This document shows, piece after piece, positions 8,744 to 16,326 of a stretch of DNA of 64,000 bases (positions are counted from its first letter, which is position 1; the number at the start of each line of letters is the position of its first letter). The stretch is from positions 62,001 through 126,000 of IMG/VR virus record IMGVR_UViG_3300037485_001979; one strand, written 5' to 3'. Source of the DNA: a virus. A model generated the notes under the pieces. The model searched no databases, was not told the DNA's origin, and was given only the letters and a program-made list of their open reading frames with translations. A program made the translations under genes and the position numbers.

Positions 8744-10489
8744 TTAATCAATTGGTTTGAGCCCGAAGCGTTGGAGAACATCCCCAATGCTCGATGTACG
8801 CTGAACTCTAAGTGCCCAGTACCCGGCGAGAAGACGCTCGCGGTGGCGCCAGGGGTGGACCTGCAGGGGGCACTTCCCCAAGGCGACCACGGGCACCCCA
8901 ATCATGGCGGCCTCGATCAACGAGGTCGAATTGATTCCGACGACGACCTCGCTGACACGGGCGGCGTCATAGAAGTCCTTGACGACCTCGCGGCCCTCAA
9001 TGCTGGCCCGTGCTGACCTCCAGGGCCGCTGGGACCCCGACTTGGGATGCGGGCGCACCACGATGTCATGACTCGGGTACATCGCGGCGACGTGTTCAAC
9101 AAACTCGCCCATGTTGCGGTAGGCACAGTGATACAAGATCTGGGAGTCATTCTCGATCTGGAGGGGGACGAGGACTCGCGATTTCTTGGGTTCCAGGGGA
9201 TACTTGGCGCGGAGTTCAGAGACCCCCTCGCGGTATGCCTTGAGGTCGGCGTCGGTAACCCAGCCCAGGGGGCGCATGAGCATCGAATCCCCAGCGAAGC
9301 CATCGAGGTCGACGAGGAATGTTGAAGCCTGCGGGGCCACCCCCCACTCGAAGAAGGCATAGGGGATCTTCATGGCCTCACAGAGCGCCTTGGCGTTGCG
9401 ACCATTGTGCTGGGCGCCATTCCAGATCACGACGAAGGCGGCCCTCTTGAGATCCCCGGCGACCTTGAAGAACTCGGTGTCGATGCCAATGAAGGCGTAG
9501 GGGCGCCCCAGGGACTCCGCCCAGCGCTTCACGAAGCCCTGGCACTCGCTGCCATTCCAGCCAATGTAAACAATGGCGCCGTCATCGGCACGGCGACCCG
9601 GGGCCTCCTCGGGCTCACATTCGCCCTGGGGGACCTCGTGGAGGCTCTCCTTGCCCGGCCAGGGATCAATGGGGGCCAAGACGGCATCGGAGGCCCTGAC
9701 CTCGTAACCCATGGTGGCCCTGGTGTACACCGAGGTGAGCTCGCGTTCCAAGCGATCCGCCCACTTCGAGGGGGTCACAATCATGGTGGCACGGGTGACC
9801 CGGGCATGAAGCACGGCGACCCCGGCGTGGTGGAGGTAGAACCTCTGCGGCGACATCCAGGGACTCAGGGGTTCCTCGACGAACCCTGTGGGATTCCTGC
9901 CGAGCTCACGGTTGAGATGGTTGACCTGAAAGGGGAACTCGGCGATGACGCGCTGGGCAAAAATGACGTCATGGTTACGCATGACACCCTGGGGATACGT
10001 GATGCCCGCGTCTACAATGGCGGCGCGGCGGAAGAACGCGGCGTTATACCTCAGCGGGAACTTGCCCTCCAGGGACTGCCGGGTCACCGAATAATCGCCC
10101 CAGACCACGGAGTTGCGGACCACGGCTTCACTCGCCTTGAGCTCATGGGTCCACAACACGATGTCAGGAGACTTCTCGGCTTCCTGTTCGAGGACTGCGA
10201 TACGGACTTCTTCGGAGAAATCCCTGTCGCCGTGGACCAAGATGAAGTCAGCTCTTGAGCGTGCGATGAGGAAGTTGAGGGCGGCACCGGGGCCAATGCG
10301 GTACGCACTCGTGAAGACCTCAATCCTGGAGTCAATCCCGCGTTCCTCCTCGATGAGCTCAGCGGTCTCCGCTGTGGCGGCATCACTGAACACTAGGACG
10401 CGGTTGACCCCGCGAATCTTGAGGATGTTCTGGAGGGTGGCCTCGATGTGGGAGTTGTCATGGGTGACTAAGACGACGTCAGTGGTCAT
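8744..10489 (-). CDS. Two-domain glycosyltransferase: GT-A-like plus capsule-transferase-like
   Basis: 581 residues. Residues 1-200 look like a GT-A (GT2-type) fold: MTTDVVLVTHDNSHIEATL, then HGDRDFS at 86-92 as the metal-binding acidic motif. Residues about 330-560 resemble KpsC/KpsS/LipB-type capsule transferases: VLVPLQIENDSQIL, VRPHPK, and VGINSTSLIEAAMIGVP. In those families the enzymes transfer Kdo or related sugars onto glycan chains. SD GGAGG precedes the start, which is ATGA-coupled to the upstream gene. With the two genes at 2656-7584 it makes a glycan-building set inside a virion gene block. Confidence 0.75.
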   Translation of the reverse strand: MTTDVVLVTHDNSHIEATLQNILKIRGVNRVLVFSDAATAETAELIEEERGIDSRIEVFTSAYRIGPGAALNFLIARSRADFILVHGDRDFSEEVRIAVLEQEAEKSPDIVLWTHELKASEAVVRNSVVWGDYSVTRQSLEGKFPLRYNAAFFRRAAIVDAGITYPQGVMRNHDVIFAQRVIAEFPFQVNHLNRELGRNPTGFVEEPLSPWMSPQRFYLHHAGVAVLHARVTRATMIVTPSKWADRLERELTSVYTRATMGYEVRASDAVLAPIDPWPGKESLHEVPQGECEPEEAPGRRADDGAIVYIGWNGSECQGFVKRWAESLGRPYAFIGIDTEFFKVAGDLKRAAFVVIWNGAQHNGRNAKALCEAMKIPYAFFEWGVAPQASTFLVDLDGFAGDSMLMRPLGWVTDADLKAYREGVSELRAKYPLEPKKSRVLVPLQIENDSQILYHCAYRNMGEFVEHVAAMYPSHDIVVRPHPKSGSQRPWRSARASIEGREVVKDFYDAARVSEVVVGINSTSLIEAAMIGVPVVALGKCPLQVHPWRHRERLLAGYWALRVQRTSSIGDVLQRFGLKPID

Positions 10490-11331
10490 ATCAGGCCTCC
10501 GACACCGTAGTCGATGGCAGCGAAGTTAATCTCCCCTCGTGGCGCCGTGGTATCGATGCCGAGGCCATGCCAGATCTCAGTGGTGACCTCGAAGGTGCCC
10601 TTGTCACCCATGGTGATCCGTGGCCATACCGCATCAGCGATGACGACGTGGTGACCACAGAAGCCCCCGCGGAGCACACATGTCTTATGGGGCAACGCGG
10701 AGGCCTTAGGAGCCCCGACGACAACCCTGGCGCCGACGTCACGCGCCAGCAGGGGATTCGCGGACAGCCTGGCCTTAATGGCAGCGCTGAGCAGCCATGC
10801 CTCGGGGTACACGACGAGATCACATGCGGAGACCATCACCGAGGTGACCTGCTCACCTGGCTTACTGGCATCGAGAAGGGTGGCACGCGAGATCACGGAG
10901 TCGAGAACCCCGAGCACCCTGGTGTCCACTGCGAATGCAAGAGGAGTGAGGATATCACGGGTGTACCAGTCCCAGAAGGATTCACCTGTCTTCAGGAGAT
11001 CCGCGATTGATGACTTCGCGGTCACCGGGGTGCGCAGGATCGAGAACTTTACATCTCCCTTTACACCGGGTTCGACGACATTGGCGACGAGGACGTCCTT
11101 GGGGTTCGCGGCGAAGTGTGCCCTGGCAGCGTCGACATTGGCAGCAGGGGCATCCAGGGCGACACCGAAGACCTCGGCGAGGCTGCGGCGTGTCGGGGGC
11201 CACCACTTCATCGTGGTCGCCACGTTCTCCAACCACTCCAGGGTCCAGACCCCGAGGATGGCGTTGAATGCCACGGGGTCGGACTTCACGGAGTCCAGGA
11301 GACCAACAGGGGATCCAGTGAATGGAGTCAT
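10486..11331 (-). CDS. Probable virion structural protein, unassigned
   Basis: 281 residues without enzymatic motifs. It contains a long hydrophobic and Val-rich beta-type half (LPHKTCVLRGGFCGHHVVIA, MGDKGTFEVTTEIWHGL) after a helical N-terminus. It is ATGA-coupled on both sides, to a 455-residue unknown upstream and to the capsule-transferase-like enzyme downstream. Composition and size would suit a capsid or tail component, but no known capsid signature is visible. Confidence 0.6.
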   Translation of the reverse strand: MTPFTGSPVGLLDSVKSDPVAFNAILGVWTLEWLENVATTMKWWPPTRRSLAEVFGVALDAPAANVDAARAHFAANPKDVLVANVVEPGVKGDVKFSILRTPVTAKSSIADLLKTGESFWDWYTRDILTPLAFAVDTRVLGVLDSVISRATLLDASKPGEQVTSVMVSACDLVVYPEAWLLSAAIKARLSANPLLARDVGARVVVGAPKASALPHKTCVLRGGFCGHHVVIADAVWPRITMGDKGTFEVTTEIWHGLGIDTTAPRGEINFAAIDYGVGGLI

Positions 11332-12695
11332 GAGTTCCTCGTCAAACGGAGACCACGGAAGGCGTCAGCGAAATCGATGACGCATGTATAACTCAGGGTG
11401 ACTTCAAGAATGCCGGATTTCGCTGCCTTTGTCTTCTCAGCCTTGGCTACCTTGAGTTCCTTTTCCTCAGCGCAGGCACGAACAAGGGCCTCCTCGAGCT
11501 CAAGAGACTTGTCACTCCTGGCCTGGGCGACCTCAGTGGCGAACTCGGGAAGCACGGGTTCCTGAGGTGTCTTCAAGAAGTCCTCAAGGGCCTGCTTGGC
11601 TGTTGCCGCCTTGATCACGGCGGCGCTATGGGCTTTCGTGGCCTCGTCGGCCGCAATCTTCCCGATGTCCTTGATGCGGATGCCATAGGCCCAGTGGTCT
11701 TCCTTGAACACACCGCCAGGACGCTTGAACACCGCGATGCCATGTGGCAGCGGTGTCGGGTCTTCCACGGCGACCTGGGCTGCCTTGAGATCTCCGATGA
11801 CTTCACCATTGGCGAGACCAATGGCAGCGTACATCTTGGAGTCCATGAGCACGGCATCGTTATCCAGGGTCAGCCTGACGAGAACATCGTGCTCGGGCCT
11901 CGTGGTGTCCACAAAGATGGTGTGGCCATCCAACGCGATATCCAGGTAATCCGCGATGCCCCTGCAGAGATGGTTGGCGAACCATTGCCGGAATGTCACA
12001 CCTTGATTCGCGATATCACCGAGATCGACGACAGCCTTGACCACGAATATCTTGGCAGTCCCGTTCTCAGCGATGCCCTCGTGGCCATCGATGAAGTCGT
12101 GACGGAGCCCGGAGAGCTCAGGGATCACGGTGCCCTGGATCTCGGGTTTCCAGAGGCGTTGAAGACAAGAGTTCTCGAGCATCCACCACGCCGCGAACTC
12201 CCTGCAGGTCTGGAACCCCATGAGGGCGTCCTCGAGGACCGCGGCGTAGAACGCAGCATTGAGCTCCCGGGCACGCTCGGGCCCCGGACTCGCGAGTTCC
12301 ACTGGTGGTACGTACCTCGGGGGTGCCGAGAGCGAATCGATATGAGCACCAATGGTCTTCCAATCCGGGGCTGCCACGATGCCGTCGAGCTCGGGATCCT
12401 TGATGTAATTCACTGAGTTGTTTAATACGAGGTTGCCATTGGGGAGCCGAGTCATCAGGATCTTGCCGGCATTGGCACGCGCCGCCGCAATGGCCTGCCT
12501 GAGCTCCATGGTCATCGGGAGACCATCGGGCAACGAAGCCGGGTCAACGATCTGGGCCTTGTCGACGACATGAAGCCCTTTGGCCGCGATGTGATTCTGT
12601 CGCCATTGCCCCAGGATCTCATCCCGTTTGTGGGCAAACGAGGATCCCAAGTTGATCTCAAAACCGCCTGAGACCATGTCGCCTTCGCGCAGCAT
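11328..12695 (-). CDS. Hypothetical protein, probable structural or assembly role
   Basis: 455 residues; SD AGGAGA 5 nt before the ATG. The N-terminal 120 residues are mixed, the centre has ILMTRLPNGNLVLNNSV and IFVDTTRPEHDVLVRLTL, and residues about 370-425 form a charged coiled-coil (LELEEALVRACAEEKELKV). No family is recognised. It is the first gene after palindrome copy 2 and is coupled by ATGA to the likely structural gene that follows, so the two are probably made together. Confidence 0.65.
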   Translation of the reverse strand: MLREGDMVSGGFEINLGSSFAHKRDEILGQWRQNHIAAKGLHVVDKAQIVDPASLPDGLPMTMELRQAIAAARANAGKILMTRLPNGNLVLNNSVNYIKDPELDGIVAAPDWKTIGAHIDSLSAPPRYVPPVELASPGPERARELNAAFYAAVLEDALMGFQTCREFAAWWMLENSCLQRLWKPEIQGTVIPELSGLRHDFIDGHEGIAENGTAKIFVVKAVVDLGDIANQGVTFRQWFANHLCRGIADYLDIALDGHTIFVDTTRPEHDVLVRLTLDNDAVLMDSKMYAAIGLANGEVIGDLKAAQVAVEDPTPLPHGIAVFKRPGGVFKEDHWAYGIRIKDIGKIAADEATKAHSAAVIKAATAKQALEDFLKTPQEPVLPEFATEVAQARSDKSLELEEALVRACAEEKELKVAKAEKTKAAKSGILEVTLSYTCVIDFADAFRGLRLTRNS

Positions 12696-12735
12696 AAACT
12701 CTCCTGGTTGGGGTGTGCCCTTACTGTGACCAGGG

Positions 12736-12750
12736 TTTACTGTGCGTCAA
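12736..12750 (-). promoter_or_regulatory. Recurring near-palindrome, copy 2
   Basis: Minus strand TTGACGCACAGTAAA, followed 9 nt further on by a second half-site (CACAGTAAG). It is 40 nt upstream of the start at 12695 in a 67-bp gap. No -10 box at a 16-18 nt spacing is visible. Confidence 0.55.
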
Positions 12751-12762
12751 GTCTGCTGGGGG

Positions 12763-13704
12763 TCAGCCTTCTTCATCGGAGTCTTCGGATTCGCCCTTAC
12801 CCATCGTCTTGTATAACAAGGCGGCGAGGAGAGCTGCGGCGCCGCCACCAATGGCGATCTTGCCCCAGGGCAGCCCGGGTTCATCTGGCTTCGGTTTCCC
12901 GATGACATTGGAGACCCCGGTGATCGCGGCATCGCGGACACCACGATACGGGGCGCCACCCCATGAGGGTGCATTGGGATCCCCTGGCTTCGATGACAAC
13001 TTGTCGCCAGTGGTCTGCAGAGCATTGAGAGCTGGAGTCGACGCGAGACCTGCGGCACCTGCGATGACTGCATTGCGATCCGCGGAGCGTTCTTTGCCAG
13101 GGGCCTGGTTGGCCTTGATGGCATCCACGGTCTGCTGACCAGTGTCCACTAGGGACTGGGCCTGTTCGATGGGGGCTGTCTTCGCTTTAAGCGCGGCCTC
13201 ATTGGCGGCGTGATCCGCGACTGCCTTGGCATCGATCATGGGATCCTTGCCCTGGGCCTTCCCGGCGTCCCATACCAAGTCGTGCTGCTGTTTGTTTCTT
13301 TGTGCCACCGGGGTCGCCAGGGCTGCGGCGTATTCAGGACTGTACTTGATGCCGTTGGCATCAAGGGCAGCCAGAGATTTGTCGTGGACATCTTGCTCGG
13401 GGAGAACATCCTTGGGGGACTTGATGCCTGCCCTGCCGAGTTCGACTTTAAGATTGTCTTTGGCACCCCGGAGGAACCTCTGGGGCTGCTTGAGTGCGCG
13501 ACCTCGGTTGAACGCACTTGCGGCCCCCATGACACCCTGAGTACCCAGGGCAGTGATCGCCGCTGAGTTGGCTTCGTCATTGGTGGCCCCGGCGACCTGA
13601 TTGGCGCCATAGGCGAGCCCCGTAGGAGCCAAGGTGCGGAGAGCCTTGCCGCCAAGGCTAGGAAACTGGGCTTGGGTCCACCACTTCGGTACTGGGTTTG
13701 GCAT
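12763..13704 (-). CDS. Ala/Gly-rich protein with C-terminal membrane segment
   Basis: 313 residues from the ATG at 13704, preceded by AGGAGGAC; an upstream in-frame start lacks an SD. The body is Ala/Lys/Gln-rich and low in complexity. Near the C-terminus comes IAIGGGAAALLAALLYKTM, a single transmembrane segment, followed by an acidic tail (GESEDSDEEG). This layout would suit an internal virion protein that meets the membrane, or a membrane-anchored assembly protein. No lysozyme motif was found. Overlaps the HTH gene by 47 nt. Confidence 0.65.
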   Translation of the reverse strand: MPNPVPKWWTQAQFPSLGGKALRTLAPTGLAYGANQVAGATNDEANSAAITALGTQGVMGAASAFNRGRALKQPQRFLRGAKDNLKVELGRAGIKSPKDVLPEQDVHDKSLAALDANGIKYSPEYAAALATPVAQRNKQQHDLVWDAGKAQGKDPMIDAKAVADHAANEAALKAKTAPIEQAQSLVDTGQQTVDAIKANQAPGKERSADRNAVIAGAAGLASTPALNALQTTGDKLSSKPGDPNAPSWGGAPYRGVRDAAITGVSNVIGKPKPDEPGLPWGKIAIGGGAAALLAALLYKTMGKGESEDSDEEG

Positions 13705-14338
13705 GACGTGTCCTCCTGCTCCTGAGTCGGCGACCATCGGGTCGGTAAAATCTCAGGATATGATAGACGCGCCCCGAGGATAGCCCTGAGGCCTGGGCGA
13801 CCTTCCTGAGACTCTTGAGATCCGCGTAGAGGGTGTGCACTGCTTTGATGTCCTCGGCTTCACCAGGAAGCAGCGCCGGCCTCTTGAGGCCAAACTTCTG
13901 GGCGACATAGAAGATGGTCGCGGGTGCCTTCCCCAGCTTCTCGGCGATGTCAGACAAACGGTCTCCAGCGTCGAGACGTTCTTGCATCCACTTCAGGATC
14001 CCGGGATCCATGTTCCGTTTCGTGAACGCATACTTGGCGTGGAACCCAGGACCATGCTTGTAATACGCGGCGCGAACACTGGAGAGCTTGTGAGCCGTGC
14101 GCACCGAGATGACCTCGAGGTCCTGAGTCTTCGCGAACTCGGCTGCCCATTCATCTGGGGACATCGGCTTGGGGCGCGGACGCTTGGGTTTCGAGGGCTT
14201 CGATCTCCGGAGATCGCTGGGCAACGGCGCCGGCTTCGAGAGGTCAATGAACCCCTTGGGGATCTCTGAGAAGGCAACCACAGGGGCGTATCGGATCCTG
14301 TCGCCCTGCGGACTCGGTCTTCCGATATCAATGGTCAT
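13658..14338 (-). CDS. DNA-binding protein with two helix-turn-helix motifs
   Basis: 226 residues. After a Pro/Lys-rich basic linker (about 45-60) there are two HTH-like units: RLSDIAEKLGKAPATIFYVA at 127-146 and SLRKVAQASGLSSGRVYHIL at 176-195. Both have the spacing of resolvase or sigma-region-4 type HTHs. The C-terminus is Arg-rich. This is a regulator or a DNA-recognition subunit; a small-terminase role is possible but nothing specific supports it. It is a candidate reader of the recurring palindrome, but that link is speculation. Confidence 0.75.
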   Translation of the reverse strand: MTIDIGRPSPQGDRIRYAPVVAFSEIPKGFIDLSKPAPLPSDLRRSKPSKPKRPRPKPMSPDEWAAEFAKTQDLEVISVRTAHKLSSVRAAYYKHGPGFHAKYAFTKRNMDPGILKWMQERLDAGDRLSDIAEKLGKAPATIFYVAQKFGLKRPALLPGEAEDIKAVHTLYADLKSLRKVAQASGLSSGRVYHILRFYRPDGRRLRSRRTRHAKPSTEVVDPSPVS

Positions 14339-14339
14339 C

Positions 14340-14648
14340 TCACCACTTCCCCAGTGGGCACTTGGATTCCGGGATCATGGTGAACTTGCTGACAAAGCAG
14401 TTGCACTTGGCACAGCGGCGGGCCCTGACTGGCGCTGCCACCGGTGATGACTCCACGCACTCCGAGCATTTGGCTAGGCGGATCAAGATGGTGCCTTGAT
14501 CCGCGTGTCCTGGCCGCGGGGGTAGCGACTGCTGCTGCTGCTGGGGTAGTGGAGGTGCCACCACAGAACTCACGGCGAGGACCGCCTTGGTGATCGGACC
14601 CGCGTTAGACGGATTCTGGCCCCACGGGGGCTGTGTTGTCGCCGGCAT
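14340..14648 (-). CDS. Zinc-ribbon protein ending CPLGKW (paralogue 1)
   Basis: 102 residues. A Pro/Gln-rich N-terminus (including five consecutive Gln) leads into CSECVESSP, then RCAKCNCFVSKFT and a final SKCPLGKW. The Cys pattern C-x2-C, C-x2-C-x-C, C matches small phage zinc-ribbons of the DUF6171-like type, in which the sequence CP.GKW ends the protein. Function is unknown. It shares the motif and exact C-terminus with the gene at 15131-15430. SD ACGAGG. Confidence 0.75.
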   Translation of the reverse strand: MPATTQPPWGQNPSNAGPITKAVLAVSSVVAPPLPQQQQQSLPPRPGHADQGTILIRLAKCSECVESSPVAAPVRARRCAKCNCFVSKFTMIPESKCPLGKW

Positions 14649-14671
14649 TAGTGTTACCTCGTAATGGGGGT

Positions 14672-15067
14672 TTAATCTTTTGGATGCGCGCCTGTGAGCT
14701 CAGGAGGCCTTGGATTCTTGATGTCGTTATCTGCGATGACATCTGGGTTCTGGGGTTTCTGCAGGACTCGCGAGCAGAGTCCCGGCGGTGTCGGCAGTAT
14801 GCTCTTCTGCGTTTCCCGGAGAACCCGAGATTCTTCCTCAGATAGTGTGCGCGGTTTTGTCTTCTCCGCGCTCTCGAGATACCGCGTGTAGTCCTCAGTG
14901 GTCTCGATAGCCCTGAGCATGGGGTACACGACGCCGATCTCACGCCCGGACTTGATGCCATCTCCAATGGCCTGCCTGGCCAGGATCAGAAGCATCTGGA
15001 GCTCCTTGAACGTCGGGGCACGAGGAGGGGTCATCTTTGGCATCTCAGGGGGAGGTGTGGGTGTCAT
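14672..15067 (-). CDS. Hypothetical Pro-rich protein
   Basis: 131 residues with a Pro-rich start (MTPTPPPEMPKMTPPRAP), a helical middle (KELQMLLILARQAIGDGI) and a polar Pro-rich tail. No family is recognised. The start at 15067 is only 19 nt from palindrome copy 3, so the leader would be very short if transcription begins near that site; no strong SD is visible. A different-frame reading of the same DNA was rejected because it has no start signal. Confidence 0.6.
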   Translation of the reverse strand: MTPTPPPEMPKMTPPRAPTFKELQMLLILARQAIGDGIKSGREIGVVYPMLRAIETTEDYTRYLESAEKTKPRTLSEEESRVLRETQKSILPTPPGLCSRVLQKPQNPDVIADNDIKNPRPPELTGAHPKD

Positions 15068-15086
15068 GGCTGCAAGGATGCCGGGG

Positions 15087-15101
15087 TTTACTGGGGGTCA
15101 A
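15087..15101 (-). promoter_or_regulatory. Recurring near-palindrome, copy 3
   Basis: Minus strand TTGACCCCCAGTAAA in the 63-bp gap between 15067 and 15131. It has the conserved CTTGAC and AGTAAACCCC flanks found at copy 2. Confidence 0.5.
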
Positions 15102-15130
15102 GATGCGGGTGGTGCGTGAAACGTGTACAT

Positions 15131-15430
15131 CTACCACTTACCAAGTGGACACTTAAAAACTCTAACTCCGACGAACTTAGCAATAAAGTCACCAGCGGAC
15201 TCAGCGCACTGCCTCTCCCGTGCAGGGGAATTGCTTGGGGACGACTGCATGCAGTCATGACAGATTTCCAGCCTACTCTGCACAGTTATGCGGTCAGCCA
15301 CATTGCTGACATGGAGGGGGCCATCGACACCGACAGAGGGGTCGTCTGGGGAGTTGGGGGGTGGTGCCCCCAAGACCACCAGTGCATGCCAAATCGTACC
15401 GAAGTTACTCTGTGGCTGATGTGGTGTCAT
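15131..15430 (-). CDS. Zinc-ribbon protein ending CPLGKW (paralogue 2)
   Basis: 99 residues from the ATG at 15430, chosen because it overlaps the upstream stop as ATGA. The C-terminal half reads ICHDCMQSSP, then RQCAESAGDFIAKF, and ends FKCPLGKW. It aligns with the gene at 14340-14648 but has lost the second Cys pair (CAKC became CAES), so zinc binding may be altered. The N-terminus differs completely from its paralogue. The local base composition is more AT-rich than in surrounding genes. Confidence 0.7.
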   Translation of the reverse strand: MTPHQPQSNFGTIWHALVVLGAPPPNSPDDPSVGVDGPLHVSNVADRITVQSRLEICHDCMQSSPSNSPARERQCAESAGDFIAKFVGVRVFKCPLGKW

Positions 15431-16326
15431 GGTGGAATACATGTCGACGTAAAGTTCCATGCGGTCCCCGAACCACCCTCGCAGTTCGGTATTACGATTA
15501 TGCGAATTACACGTGATCCCGTGGGCACCAACGCATTAAAGGTGACACCAGTGATACCCACGCACCCGGTATCAAATAGGACCGTGCCTGTGGCAGCGGC
15601 TACAGTGGGTGAGCGTGGATTCGTTGGGTTCGAGGTCACGATAATACGATCCTTTTGCGTATATGTCGTGATCACGAATCTGATGGTTGTGCCTGCTGCG
15701 GGGGCACCCCAGTCTCTGCAGTAGCCTTCATCACCACCAGCGGCACTCAAGACGAGATCGCACAGCGGAGACACGCAGACACCACATGCAATCGTGTTGA
15801 TATCAAATGGAATAGTTGTCTCGGGCCCACCCCCAAACGCGGAATCGCCCATAATTCTATTCATAATGGGGTGCCCGTCTCCCTGGGCCTCGCAGACCTG
15901 AAACAACGTCATAGACCCTATGTTACCAACATTACTCCAATTGATGCTATCTAGGATAATATGGTAAGCAGAGAACTCAGCGATTACAGGAATGTTCGGC
16001 GAGAAATGAAGCTGAGTATTAACTCCTCCAGCGATGAAGTCTGTCATCGCTGGAGTCGGTGGCAGCGCCGCTGGGAACTCACATTGCGCCTTCGTGAATG
16101 AGGAGAACCTCTCGGGGATAATGAGCTGCCCTGCGTAACCACCACCACTACCTAGCGTCAGCCATACCGGGTTCCCCAGGTTATTCTTGATCAGTCTGCC
16201 GTTTACCTTGATTACGAAGGAGTGCGTTAGAAGACCAAGATCATCTGCGATCCAGATGCCGAGATCCCCTGTAGGGCAGGGTACCAGGGGGTTACAACAC
16301 GAACACGTCGTAGGCCACTTGATCAT
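15427..16326 (-). CDS. Cys-containing virion-like protein
   Basis: 299 residues, rich in beta-type sequence and Cys (TTCSCCNPLVPCP at the start; CGVCVSPLCD near 185). It has no enzymatic motif. The DNA is visibly more AT-rich than the flanking genes, which may indicate separate acquisition. It is ATGA-coupled to the large protein upstream and the zinc-ribbon downstream. The arrangement suggests a small tail or decoration protein; this is inference from context. Confidence 0.6.
   Translation of the reverse strand: MIKWPTTCSCCNPLVPCPTGDLGIWIADDLGLLTHSFVIKVNGRLIKNNLGNPVWLTLGSGGGYAGQLIIPERFSSFTKAQCEFPAALPPTPAMTDFIAGGVNTQLHFSPNIPVIAEFSAYHIILDSINWSNVGNIGSMTLFQVCEAQGDGHPIMNRIMGDSAFGGGPETTIPFDINTIACGVCVSPLCDLVLSAAGGDEGYCRDWGAPAAGTTIRFVITTYTQKDRIIVTSNPTNPRSPTVAAATGTVLFDTGCVGITGVTFNALVPTGSRVIRIIVIPNCEGGSGTAWNFTSTCIPP

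Noticed and set aside
9407-10258. 283-codon open frame on the plus strand
   Set aside because: Lies opposite the two-domain glycosyltransferase, whose motifs are clear; no SD or matching neighbour. An effect of GC-rich codon use.
10486-11331. Major capsid protein assignment
   Set aside because: Size and composition fit, but no recognisable capsid signature and no portal, protease or scaffold beside it.
13658-14338. Small terminase assignment for the two-HTH protein
   Set aside because: HTHs fit, but no large terminase is in the window and the gene order gives no support.
14605-14967. 120-codon minus-strand frame
   Set aside because: Overlaps 14672-15067 in another frame, Arg/Ser-rich, no SD.
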